Shown here piece by piece: positions 33,422-42,348 of a stretch of 64,000 nucleotides of DNA. This stretch comes from Planctomycetota bacterium. Lineage in GTDB: Bacteria; Planctomycetota; UBA1135; GCA-002686595. Where the stretch lies: NCBI GenBank assembly GCA_028278425.1, contig JANQEJ010000057.1, positions 57,899 to 121,898 on the forward strand. Direction: 5' to 3'. Positions within the stretch are counted from its first letter, which is position 1. Each line of letters begins with the position of its first letter. The translations under genes were made by a program, and so were the position numbers. Under the pieces are notes generated by a model. It did not search any database. It worked only from the letters and a program-made list of their open reading frames with translations, and was not told where the DNA came from.

Positions 33422-35224
33422 TCAGGGGCCGGGCACCTCCGCGGTGACGGTGAAGACGTCCGTGACGTGGTGGAGCAGGCCGTACGGGCCCCAGCTCACG
33501 CCGACCATCGAGAGCGGCAGTCCGGCGGGGAGAACAAACGGTCCGACCGGCTGCGTCGCGGCGCCGCGCGACGCCGGGTCGTTCGGAGCGGTGAAGAGCG
33601 CGAAGTTGGCGATCGAGAAGTTCGTCAGGAAGGGGTCGAACAGGAGCCCGGTGTTACGCCCGTCCGGAAGCGGGAGTCCCGGACCGCCCGCGTAGCCGCC
33701 CCCGAGAAGGACGAAACCGAAGACGTCCTCGAACGGCAGGTGGTCGATGACGAAGCTCACGCTCGTCGGGACGCCGGCGATCCAGCCCTCGACGTCGACG
33801 TCGTGCGGACGGTAACCGCCGACGTGAACGCTGGGCACCCCCGGCGCGCCGGGGGTGTCCTGGAGCCAGGCCATCGGGAAGTTGTAGTAGCGGTGGTTGT
33901 AGGCGACGCGCGGAGCCAGGACGACCAGGGCCCCCGCGTCCTCCGCCTCGGAGACGCGCGGGTACTCGTCGTGCCACTCGCCGCCGGCGTCCTGGTCCCC
34001 GAAGGCCGTGACGATCTCGGTCCCACCGTCCTCGTCGACCTCCAGCCAGACCATCACCGACCCCGAGGGCAGCCCGACCGAGCGGGAGATCTGCGGGTCG
34101 GACGCATCGTGGTCCTCGGCGCCGCCGTCGCCCGAGAGCGGGGTGTTCGTGAAGCCGGTGCCCGACTTGCTCTCGCCGCGCCGCACCTCGTGCTTGCCGT
34201 TGAGTTTCGCTTGCTCCCACGCCGCGATGAAGGTCTCGCCCGAGAGCTCGAGGTCGACCGCGAAGACGTCGAGCGCTCCGCCGGAGACCGTCTCCGGCGA
34301 GCCGAACTGGAACCCCGAGTCCGACGAGGCGACGACGTTGGCCTGCGGGCTCAGGAGGCCGTCGAGCTGGAGGTAGCCGACGCCGACCTTCTGGCCGTTG
34401 ACGGTCACGACCGGCGTCCCCTGGACGTCGCCCGCGCCGGTGCTGAGCACGCTCTCGGGCCCGAACCAGGACGTTCCGCCGACGAAGTCGGCCAGGCCCG
34501 CGCGGTAGAAGAGCTCGTCCGTTCCCGGCGTCGAGCGGTCCTCGCTCCACGACACGTGGATCTCGGCCATTTGCGAGTCCAGCGTGAGCCCTTCGACGTC
34601 GGCCGCACCGCCTCCGGTGGCCACGGGGACGGCCGCGGAGAAGAAGGTGCCGTTCGTCGCCGAGACGGACAGGTACGGGCGGCTCGGTCCTCCGCCGGAG
34701 GAGAGCGCGGCGAGCACGTAGACGTAGAGGTTGCCGTTGATGCCGGGCTTTGCGAGGGCCGCCCAGGCGGTGACCGTGGAGTTGGCCGGATAGCCGAGGC
34801 CGATCGTGCTCGGACCGTCTGCACCGGGATCCCACGCGCCGCCGGCGAAGGTCTCGATGACCACGCGATCGAGCCCCGGGCCCGCCGCGTCGTTCTCGAG
34901 CCAGAAGGCGACGGCCTGGTCGCCGACCACCTGCACGGAGTCGCGCTGGACCTCCTTGGCGTTGGCACTGGTGCTCACCGTGACGGGCGCGCTCCATTCG
35001 ATGCCGCGACCGTCGGACGCAACGGCCGCCACGGACTCGCTCGCGCCGGCGACTTTAAAGACGACCACGCTCAGCTCCTCGTCCGACTTCAGGGCGAGCT
35101 GGGTGACGGGATCGGGGAAGGCCTCGACGACCTGTGGCTCGCGGAAGTAGTGCTCACCCTCCTCGCCGTCCGCGACGATAGGAGCTGCTAGTAAGAGGAT
35201 CGGAAGAATCGTAGGGAGTCTCAT
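33422..35224 (-). CDS. Secreted beta-rich (sialidase/propeller-like) protein
   Basis: The 600-residue protein starts at ATG 35224. The upstream in-frame extension is not signal-like. The leader RLPTILPILLLAAPIVADGE is a signal peptide. The body has repeated strand-turn units with LSVVVFKVAGAS, AVAFWLENDAAG, ISVSWSED-like (HVSWSEDRSTPGTDELFYR) and GSVMVWLEVDEDGGTEI phrases. These are the W-x-E/S-D-x-x-G pattern of exo-alpha-sialidase-like propellers. The last 120 residues (GFVLLGGGYAGGPGLPLPDG, ending FTVTAEVPGP) form the kind of C-terminal domain often found on planctomycete secreted proteins. No catalytic arrangement is secured. Confidence 0.8.
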   Translation of the reverse strand: MRLPTILPILLLAAPIVADGEEGEHYFREPQVVEAFPDPVTQLALKSDEELSVVVFKVAGASESVAAVASDGRGIEWSAPVTVSTSANAKEVQRDSVQVVGDQAVAFWLENDAAGPGLDRVVIETFAGGAWDPGADGPSTIGLGYPANSTVTAWAALAKPGINGNLYVYVLAALSSGGGPSRPYLSVSATNGTFFSAAVPVATGGGAADVEGLTLDSQMAEIHVSWSEDRSTPGTDELFYRAGLADFVGGTSWFGPESVLSTGAGDVQGTPVVTVNGQKVGVGYLQLDGLLSPQANVVASSDSGFQFGSPETVSGGALDVFAVDLELSGETFIAAWEQAKLNGKHEVRRGESKSGTGFTNTPLSGDGGAEDHDASDPQISRSVGLPSGSVMVWLEVDEDGGTEIVTAFGDQDAGGEWHDEYPRVSEAEDAGALVVLAPRVAYNHRYYNFPMAWLQDTPGAPGVPSVHVGGYRPHDVDVEGWIAGVPTSVSFVIDHLPFEDVFGFVLLGGGYAGGPGLPLPDGRNTGLLFDPFLTNFSIANFALFTAPNDPASRGAATQPVGPFVLPAGLPLSMVGVSWGPYGLLHHVTDVFTVTAEVPGP

Positions 35225-35323
35225 GGAGCTTTCTGGGAATGGGGAAAGACGGGACGTTTCCCTCTCCATGCCGCTCGCCGTGATCGAGTTCCCACTTGGC
35301 CCGCGGCGGGCGTGTTCCGTGAG

Positions 35324-36622
35324 CTAGCGCCGACGCGTGGGAGCCGCGCGGATTGCCCACGCAACCGCCGCTTCCAGTGTCGCGTCTTCCTCCGCGAGCA
35401 GCTTGCTACGCCGCAACCGGACGACGACGTCCGGAATCACTCCGCGACCTTCGAGCAGCGTGCCCTCCGCCGTCCGGAAGTCTCCGATCGCGTGGATCAG
35501 CGAGTCTCCGTTCGGCAGGAGCGTCGTCGTCGCCGGCAGCACCGCGCCGGTCGTCGTCTCGCCGAAGACCCGCGCCCGGCCGACCGACTGCATCCCGCCG
35601 GTGAAGACCTCGGAGGTGCTGCCCGTGATCTCGTCGACCAGGATCGCGAGCGGGCCGTCGTAGGTCGTGCCGCGCGGCCTGGCGACGTAGAACATCTCCG
35701 TCCGGCGCATCTTCTGGACGCCGAGCTGCGTCTTCTCCTCGACGAAGCGGCCGCCGACCTTGCCGACCATCGTGCCCTCGCCGCCGGTGTTGCCGCGCAG
35801 GTCGAGGAGAATCGCGTCGCAGTCGGCCAGCGAGTCGATCGCGCGATCGATGTCCCTCTGAAGCGGGCGGAACCAGTTCGTCCAGCTTATGACGCCGACG
35901 CGCCTGCCGTCGCGCTCGACGATCCGCGCGTCGCAGCGGAGGTAGAACGTCGGCAGGCCGTGGCCCATGTTGTAGGGCTTCGCGCCGCGGTCGGAGCGCT
36001 CGAGCGTCAGCGCGAGCGGCCGGTCCGCGCCGTCGAGAAACTCGAGCGTGACCTCGCTTCCGACGTCGCCGTAGGTTCGCTCCTGCACGACGCGCCAGGC
36101 CGTGTGCGCCGCGCGGCGCGGGTCGCGGGGGCGAGGACCGTCCGCGACGATGGCGTCGGTGGTCTCGCCGTCGATCGAGGTCAGGATCCAGCCGGGCCGC
36201 ACGCCGGCCGCGTCCGCGGGCCCGCCGGCGGCCACGCGGGTGACCAGGAACCGCTGCCCGCGCAGGCGCACGTCGATGCCGCAGCCGCCGACCTGGTCGC
36301 CGTCGCCGTCGTCGGCGCCCGCGGCGAGGGCTTCCTTGGGGACTAGCTCGAAGTGCGACTGGCCGAGGCGAGCCAGCATGTCGCGGATGATCGCGCGGAG
36401 CTCCTCGGTGTCCGCCGCCGCCTTCGCCCTAGGGCGTAGCTCGGTGCGCACCGCGTCCCAGTCGACGCCGTTGTGGTCGGGGTCGAAGTGCTGCTCGTCG
36501 ACGACGCGCCAGACCTTGTCGAAGGTGGCGAGCCCCTTCTCGGCCTGAGCGGCCGCCCCTGCGACGGCGCCCACCGCGGCGCCGGCCAGGAGAAGAAGTG
36601 CCGCTCGCATCGTGAGTTTCAT
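35324..36622 (-). CDS. S41-family C-terminal processing-like peptidase
   Basis: The 432-residue protein starts at 36622 (ATG) with a signal peptide MRAALLLLAGAAVGAVAGAA at its N-terminus. A PDZ-like domain (GGCGIDVRLRG to RPGWILTSIDGETTD) precedes the tail-specific peptidase core. That core shows DAILLDLRGNTGGEG, LAILVDEITGSTSEVFTGGM (nucleophile serine in GSTSE) and RVFGETTTGAVLPA. The usual lysine position is replaced by threonine, as in many S41 members. It is extracytoplasmic. The substrate is unknown. Confidence 0.9.
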   Translation of the reverse strand: MKLTMRAALLLLAGAAVGAVAGAAAQAEKGLATFDKVWRVVDEQHFDPDHNGVDWDAVRTELRPRAKAAADTEELRAIIRDMLARLGQSHFELVPKEALAAGADDGDGDQVGGCGIDVRLRGQRFLVTRVAAGGPADAAGVRPGWILTSIDGETTDAIVADGPRPRDPRRAAHTAWRVVQERTYGDVGSEVTLEFLDGADRPLALTLERSDRGAKPYNMGHGLPTFYLRCDARIVERDGRRVGVISWTNWFRPLQRDIDRAIDSLADCDAILLDLRGNTGGEGTMVGKVGGRFVEEKTQLGVQKMRRTEMFYVARPRGTTYDGPLAILVDEITGSTSEVFTGGMQSVGRARVFGETTTGAVLPATTTLLPNGDSLIHAIGDFRTAEGTLLEGRGVIPDVVVRLRRSKLLAEEDATLEAAVAWAIRAAPTRRR

Positions 36623-36645
36623 CGCAGTCCTTATAGTCTGCGGCC

Positions 36646-37395
36646 GTGAGCGCAACAGACGTTACGCCAGTCTATCGCCGTCTGCCGGCGTGGCTTTGGA
36701 TCGGCGTGCCGCCGGGCGTCGTGGCGGTGCAGATCCTGTTCAAGGCCGTTGGCGAGGACGGCTACCGCCGCTGGCTGCGCGGCGAGCTCGGCGTCGTCGA
36801 GAACCTGACGGTCCTCTTCCTCGCGGTCTCGGTCGTCACCGCGCTCAGGATGTTCCTATTAAGGAAGAGGGTCGCCTCGCCGCTCTTCGGGCCCTTCGTG
36901 CTCGTGATGGCGCTCGGGTGCTTCTTCTTCGCCGGCGAGGAGGCGAGCTGGGGCCAGCACTGGGCCGGTTTCGAGCCGCCCGAAGCCGTCGCCCGGCGCA
37001 ACGACCAGGGCGAGTTCAACCTCCACAACGATCCGTTCTTCGAGAAGGTGCTCGACCAGTTGCCCCGGAACCTCCTGACCGCGGCGGCGCTGATCGGCGG
37101 CATCGCGGCGCCGCTCCTCTTGCGCCGGCGGGGTCGCCCGGGGCCGCGCTTCGAAGGCGGGCCCGGCGGTTGGATCTGGCCGACGATGGTGTGTTTGCCC
37201 GCCGCCGTCGTGGCGGTGACGGTCACCCTGCCGGAGAAGCTCTTCGAGGCGCTGGACCGCGAAGTGCCTTACCTGATCGACATCAGCCCGGGGGAGACGA
37301 AGGAGTTCTGCCTCGGCCTCTTCCTGATGTGCTACCTGGTGACGCTGCACCGCGCGCTGAAGGCCCAGCCTCAAGCGAGAGCTGAGCCCTCCTGA
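36646..37395 (+). CDS. Polytopic membrane protein with a conserved GEExSWGQ motif
   Basis: The 249-residue protein has a GTG start and five or six hydrophobic segments. The notable conserved patch is FFAGEEASWGQHWAGFEPPE followed by NDQGEFNLHND (about residues 87-126). I know this patch from a widespread bacterial membrane family without assigned function. The gene is divergent from the S41 peptidase (23 bases between starts), so they share a promoter region. Possible functions cannot be ranked. Confidence 0.78.
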   Translation: MSATDVTPVYRRLPAWLWIGVPPGVVAVQILFKAVGEDGYRRWLRGELGVVENLTVLFLAVSVVTALRMFLLRKRVASPLFGPFVLVMALGCFFFAGEEASWGQHWAGFEPPEAVARRNDQGEFNLHNDPFFEKVLDQLPRNLLTAAALIGGIAAPLLLRRRGRPGPRFEGGPGGWIWPTMVCLPAAVVAVTVTLPEKLFEALDREVPYLIDISPGETKEFCLGLFLMCYLVTLHRALKAQPQARAEPS

Positions 37396-37416
37396 GACCC
37401 GGCCGACCCAAGACAC

Positions 37417-40062
37417 TCAGTCCACGCGGAAGGTGCTCAGCGTCTTGCGCAGGTCTTCGGCAAAGAGGGGATCGTGGCCGACGGCGGACATCTGGACGAC
37501 GATGAGCTGGCCGTCGACCACGCCGATCAGCTCGAGCACCACGAGCTCGCCGGCTCCTCCCCAACTGAACTCGTAGTGCGGACAGAGCCAGCTCCGCCCG
37601 CCGACCTGACAGCTCTCTGCACCGACAAGCTCCCCGGAGACGTCCGCCGGGATCTCGGCATCGAAGATCTCCCGTAGGGTCTGTAGCCGGAGCTGGGCCA
37701 ACTCGATGGGGTCGTGCTCGACACCGTCGTCCGGTGCGACGGAGACGTGAAAGACCGCCCCCTGGTCGCTGGCCTGAAAGAGGCGATCCACCATGCCTTC
37801 CGGGTCGTCGTACTCGTGGGATTCGAACACGCCCGGGAGCGTGGCTCTCCAGGCGGCTGCCAGGCCGGTGACGTCGACACGTGGTGCAGATTGCAATCTG
37901 GCCCAGGCCGCCGGCGTGAAGGAAATGGAGTCCATCGCTTCGTCGACGGTGCGGATGGCTGCCGAGTCGGCGGCTTCGCAGACGCCCTGTACGAAGACGG
38001 AGCCTCCGGGATGGCTCGAGACCGCGAGCCTCTCGCGTCTTTGCGGCTCGCCGGATTTGGTCACTCGGAAAAGGATCTCGGTCCACACCCTCTTCCGGCG
38101 AGTTGTGACCACCTCCTCTTCGACCGAACAGCGCCAGCCACCTTGCTCGTAACTCGACTGGATCGCTCGCGTCACCGAGTCGGCGTCCAGCAGGTTCCGT
38201 GACGAAGTCAGGAGGAGCCGCGAGAACCTGCCGGCTCCGTAGCGGGCTTCGCACGAGCCCGCGGATAGCCGTTGCCAGCCCGCCGGGACCCGAACGCGGG
38301 CCAGGCCACCTTGTAGCTCGAGCTGCTCGGTGCGCTCAGGTGCATCTTCGCTGACCACCGGCGCGGCGCCGGCGGTTGCCAGCTCCGTGATGAACAGGCC
38401 GACGGCGACCGGGATAACGAGCGCGCTACTCAGCACCAAGTTGACCAGGATTTGTAAACCGGCGGAGCACACCTCCGTGGTCGTCTTCGACTTGGTCGTC
38501 CGTGGCAATTCGCGCGGGCCACCGTGGATCCCTTGGACGAATGGGGTGAGCGACGCGTCCAAGTCTGTGGCGTCTCCCGCGAGGGCTCGTTTCCACGGTT
38601 GTTTGTACTCGAGCGGCTGCAATCGTGGAGTGCGGTCTCGCTCGAAAAGGACGAACGCGGGACGACGCAAGAACGGGATGCACCGCGGCAGGCGTTGACC
38701 AAACGTACGCTCGAATCTGTCGCCGAAAGCTTCGTACTCGTCAGGCCTGTTCGCGAAGTTCGCCAGGCAGAGCAGGATCCTCTCCGGGGGCACGCTCGCG
38801 AACGACGCAACGAGCTCCCACCAGACCCCTTCGCTCGACGAAGGCTGCACCACGACGGCCTGGCAGGACGAGAGCTGCGACTGGACCACGTCCTGCCAGT
38901 CTTCGTGCGTCACGTAGGTCCGCGCCGCGCCCCCGGTCGCAAGCGTCTCGCCCGGCTTACCCAAGGCCACGACGGGTCCCCACCGGGAGAAGAACCCGGC
39001 GAGCACCTCTTCGGAGGTGTCCATAGGCGTTTGGAAGAGCAGTCGCAGGAAACGGAGCGGCTGAAAGAACGTGTAGTCGGCGGTGAGTTTGGAGACGAGG
39101 TCCGTGTTGATGCGGCGATCGCGTCGCCAACCGCGAGAGCCCTGGAGATAGCCGGCGAACCCGCTCGGTTGCAACGACACGTGATCATCGTCACCGAACG
39201 AACGCAGGAAGACGAACGGCTTGGGCCCACCCTGGGGAAGGTCGACCGCGGTCAGTGGCCGCAGGCCGACCCTATACGCGAGTTGCATGGTCGCAGTGCA
39301 CGCGCAGTAAGCGCCGACGAGAATGAGGTACCGAAGCTGGAACTCCATGGACCCGTAGGCACTCGGTAGTCCTACTCGAAAACCGTGCACGGACATCGCT
39401 ACGCATGCGATGAGCCCGACGAGTGCCGCCACCTTCAAAGTCACGGACAGCGGTGAGGATCGGAAAGGAGCTCCGGTCGGGATGGAACTGGGAGGTCGTC
39501 GCGCGGGTATCGCCCGACGGGAGAGCCTCATCACGAACCAGACGAACTGTTGCACGAGGGCCCCGAACAACACGAGCCCTCCCACGATCGCGACGGCCAG
39601 GGAAGCGTCGCTGGCGACGAGATCGAGCCCGAGCACGAGGCCCACGAATCCGGCCACGACCGCCAACCAGATCACAATCCCCCGCCCCCAGGTGTGCCAG
39701 AGGCTGCGAAACTCGACGTAGCGCTCGCCATAGAGATCGCGCAGCGCGGCTCGAACATTCGTGCTTTCGTCGGTCCTCACGAAGAACGCTCGGCGGCCAC
39801 GGGTTCGTCTCAAGCAGAATCGCCACACGCCGCGACGCGCACCACAGTCGTTGGCTCGAACGCTGACGACGTCATTTCTTGGTACGAACACGTACGCGTC
39901 GCACCTCTCCGCGAGTTGCTCCAGTGCGCCACCTTCGAGCAGTTCCTCGGCCAGATGACCTCTGAGGCGACCGATCAGCGTGCCATCGCAGTAGAGGGCC
40001 ACCAACCGGCTTGAACGCAGGAACCTGCGCTGCAGGCGGAAGATCGGTAGACGCGGCGGCAT
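37417..40062 (-). CDS. Membrane protein with central TIR-like domain candidate
   Basis: The 881-residue protein starts at ATG 40062, with GAGGA six bases upstream. The N-terminal 120 residues form a soluble beta-rich domain. Two pairs of membrane helices follow (about 127-180 and 207-265). A soluble domain at about 281-475 starts KPFVFLRSFGDDD and contains GPVVALGKPGE, a TYVTHEDWQDVV stretch, and AVVVQPSSSEGVWWELVAS. This strand-loop-helix order and the late W-E resemble TIR-like/nucleotide-binding folds in signalling proteins. A further helix at about 535-560 precedes a 320-residue C-terminal region with repeated ARVRVPAGW / VFHVSVAPDD units. The function is unknown. Confidence 0.72.
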   Translation of the reverse strand: MPPRLPIFRLQRRFLRSSRLVALYCDGTLIGRLRGHLAEELLEGGALEQLAERCDAYVFVPRNDVVSVRANDCGARRGVWRFCLRRTRGRRAFFVRTDESTNVRAALRDLYGERYVEFRSLWHTWGRGIVIWLAVVAGFVGLVLGLDLVASDASLAVAIVGGLVLFGALVQQFVWFVMRLSRRAIPARRPPSSIPTGAPFRSSPLSVTLKVAALVGLIACVAMSVHGFRVGLPSAYGSMEFQLRYLILVGAYCACTATMQLAYRVGLRPLTAVDLPQGGPKPFVFLRSFGDDDHVSLQPSGFAGYLQGSRGWRRDRRINTDLVSKLTADYTFFQPLRFLRLLFQTPMDTSEEVLAGFFSRWGPVVALGKPGETLATGGAARTYVTHEDWQDVVQSQLSSCQAVVVQPSSSEGVWWELVASFASVPPERILLCLANFANRPDEYEAFGDRFERTFGQRLPRCIPFLRRPAFVLFERDRTPRLQPLEYKQPWKRALAGDATDLDASLTPFVQGIHGGPRELPRTTKSKTTTEVCSAGLQILVNLVLSSALVIPVAVGLFITELATAGAAPVVSEDAPERTEQLELQGGLARVRVPAGWQRLSAGSCEARYGAGRFSRLLLTSSRNLLDADSVTRAIQSSYEQGGWRCSVEEEVVTTRRKRVWTEILFRVTKSGEPQRRERLAVSSHPGGSVFVQGVCEAADSAAIRTVDEAMDSISFTPAAWARLQSAPRVDVTGLAAAWRATLPGVFESHEYDDPEGMVDRLFQASDQGAVFHVSVAPDDGVEHDPIELAQLRLQTLREIFDAEIPADVSGELVGAESCQVGGRSWLCPHYEFSWGGAGELVVLELIGVVDGQLIVVQMSAVGHDPLFAEDLRKTLSTFRVD

Positions 40063-40146
40063 GGCTTCCTCGTCTCGGTATTGAAACCGTCGAAGGTGCC
40101 GTTGTGTCACGCGGGGAGCGATTTGCTCCGCTACCGTGCGCGCAAT

Positions 40147-41322
40147 CTAGTGCACGTTGTCGGAGTCCTTTGCGCTGAACGTCTTGCTGAACGAGTCGCC
40201 GAGCACGGTGTACTTGGTCCCGTCGGTCGACACGAGCACCGTGATCGTCCCGCGCGCGTTGAAGACCGCCGCCGGGTCGTGCCGGTAGTTGTCGTCCAGG
40301 GTGGATGCGCCGGAGTCCGTGAACTGGTCGGTGTCCGGGTTGATGCCGTCGCCGGTGACGAGCACGTAGCAGTCGTTCTCCTCGAAGAGCTGGATGACGT
40401 TGCGCTTCGGGAGGCCCTGGTTGGAGACGAAGTCCGAGGAGATGATCGCCACCTCGGGATCCATCTCGGTGACGAGCGAAGCGCTCGTGCTGGTGTCGGA
40501 GCCGTGGTGGCTGACCTTGATCACGTCGATGTCGTTGCCGCCGGGAATCGCGTTCGCCGCGATGAGCTTCTCCTCGACGGCGGGCTCGTGGTGCTTCCAG
40601 TCGTCGTCGGTCTGGTCGCCCGCGGTGTAGAACTCGAACTCGCCGAGCCGCACGAGGAGCGCGATGCTGCCCGGGTTCTCGTCGATGTCGGCGACGGACG
40701 GATCCAGGTCGGGGAGGTCGTGGGCGTCCCCGACGGTGTCCCCGCGCACGCTCACGCAGCGGATCTCGACGTCGTCGGTGGCGCCGATGAACTCCGAGTG
40801 GCCGACGTCGAGGCGATGGCGCACGAAGTCGGGCTCGTCCGCGTCCTGCACGTAGTTGTTGTTCGGATCGCCGACCGCCGTCACGTACTTCGTGTAGAAG
40901 GTCTTCCCGTCGCGCTTGACCGAGAGCCCCTGGTCGAAGGCCTTGCGGATCCGGATGCCACCATCGCGGAGCTTCGTGATGCCGCCGATGTGGTCGCGGT
41001 CGTAGTGCGTCGTGTAGAGCAGATCGAGCGTGTTCAGCTCGCCGACGCCGTTGTCGGCGGCGGTCTTCAGGTAAGCGGCGAACAGGTCGCCGTTGGCGTT
41101 CGTCTTCCCGGTGTCGACCATGCACGTGTCGCCGTTCGGCGTCATCAGGAGGACGGCGTCCGCCTGGCCGACGTCGAAGACGACGATCTTGAGCCCCCAG
41201 GGGTCGGGCGAGTTGGCGACCGGGACGAGGTTGGGATCGTCGTGACCGTCGAAGTCCTGCCGGACGATGTTCGAGCTGAGCGTCAGCAGAGCGACGCCGA
41301 CGATGAACGCGGGCAGCTTCAT
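40147..41322 (-). CDS. Secreted metallo-beta-lactamase-fold protein (ComEC/Rec2-like hydrolase domain)
   Basis: This 391-residue protein has a signal peptide (KLPAFIVGVALLTLSSN). The MBL core begins KIVVFDVGQADAVLL (about 45-60, the ComEC-type opening), CMVDTG, and the metal motif TTHYDRDHIGG (H106, D108, D110, H111), with D in place of the second H as in ComEC-type domains. Later ligands are in VIKVSHHGSDTS and VAIISSDF. It is likely an exported hydrolase or nuclease-like protein. The C-terminal 80 residues (DSGASTLDDNYRHD...) form a small beta domain. Confidence 0.87.
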   Translation of the reverse strand: MKLPAFIVGVALLTLSSNIVRQDFDGHDDPNLVPVANSPDPWGLKIVVFDVGQADAVLLMTPNGDTCMVDTGKTNANGDLFAAYLKTAADNGVGELNTLDLLYTTHYDRDHIGGITKLRDGGIRIRKAFDQGLSVKRDGKTFYTKYVTAVGDPNNNYVQDADEPDFVRHRLDVGHSEFIGATDDVEIRCVSVRGDTVGDAHDLPDLDPSVADIDENPGSIALLVRLGEFEFYTAGDQTDDDWKHHEPAVEEKLIAANAIPGGNDIDVIKVSHHGSDTSTSASLVTEMDPEVAIISSDFVSNQGLPKRNVIQLFEENDCYVLVTGDGINPDTDQFTDSGASTLDDNYRHDPAAVFNARGTITVLVSTDGTKYTVLGDSFSKTFSAKDSDNVH

Positions 41323-41376
41323 CTCTCTCCTCCTTAAACAAGTTGAGCCTTGGAACCGAGCGCGGCTCAGTGTAGC

Positions 41377-42348
41377 TCAGACCGGGGGCGGTTCGTCACG
41401 CTCGAGGATCCAGGCGAGCTTCGACGCGTCCAGATTGCCGCCCGAGATCACGCACACCACCTTGCCGGTTCCGGCGCCGCCCGCCAGCGCGGCCGCGACG
41501 GGCGCGGCGCCCGCCCCCTCGGCGACCACGTGATTGCGCGTGACGAGCAGGCGGATCGCGCTTGCGATTTCCTGGAGCGAAACCACGAGCGATCCGGCGA
41601 GCAGCGACGAGACCAGGGGCCACATCTCCGGGAGCAGGCCCTTCGCGCCCATGCCGTCCACGAAACTCGGCACGTACTCGACCTCGCGCGGCTCCCCGGC
41701 GGCGAGCGACGCGGAGAGAGGGGCGGCGGTCGCGACTTCGCAGGCGAAGATCCTCGTGTCCGGCTTGAGCGCGTGCATCGCGGACGCGATTCCGGCGGAC
41801 AGACCGCCGCCACCATAGGGAACGACGACCGCGTCGACGTCCGCCAGGTCCTCGAGGACCTCGAGGCCGATCGTGCCGTTGCCCGCGATCACGGCGGGAT
41901 CGCTCACCGGATGGATGAAGTGGCCGTCGAGGCCCGGATAGGCGCGTTCCACCAGAACCTGAAACCACCGCTCGAACGGCACGGGGATCGTCTCGGCGCC
42001 CAGCCGGGCGATGGCGTCGAGCTTCGCCCGCGGCGCGTGGTCCGGCACGACGACGCGGCAGGGGATTCCGAGGCGCCGCGCGTTCCACGCGACGCCCTGG
42101 GCCATGTTGCCGGCGCTCGCGGTGTAGACGCCCTTCGCGAGGTCGACGGGATCGGCGAGCGCCATCGCGTTGCCGGCGCCCCGCAGCTTGAAGGAGCCGA
42201 TCGGCTGGAGGTTCTCGAGCTTCAGGTAGATCTCGGCCGGGGCGTCGTCGACGCCGAGGGGAACGAGCGGCGTCCTCAGCACCGAGCCGGCGATGCGTTC
42301 GCGCGCGGCCCGGACGTCCGCGAGCGCGATCCGGTCAGGCAAAGCCAT
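41377..42348 (-). CDS. PLP-dependent threonine/serine dehydratase-like enzyme
   Basis: This 323-residue fold type II PLP enzyme has the Schiff-base lysine K54 in GSFKLRGAGNAM, the phosphate loop VPYGGGGLSAGI near 150-161 and a C-terminal GKVVCVISGGNLDASKLAWI. It overlaps the ornithine-cyclodeaminase-like gene by 14 bases, so the two are coupled. It would deaminate L-threonine or L-serine, or racemise serine. No ACT regulatory domain is present, which suggests a catabolic rather than feedback-controlled form. Confidence 0.9.
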   Translation of the reverse strand: MALPDRIALADVRAARERIAGSVLRTPLVPLGVDDAPAEIYLKLENLQPIGSFKLRGAGNAMALADPVDLAKGVYTASAGNMAQGVAWNARRLGIPCRVVVPDHAPRAKLDAIARLGAETIPVPFERWFQVLVERAYPGLDGHFIHPVSDPAVIAGNGTIGLEVLEDLADVDAVVVPYGGGGLSAGIASAMHALKPDTRIFACEVATAAPLSASLAAGEPREVEYVPSFVDGMGAKGLLPEMWPLVSSLLAGSLVVSLQEIASAIRLLVTRNHVVAEGAGAAPVAAALAGGAGTGKVVCVISGGNLDASKLAWILERDEPPPV

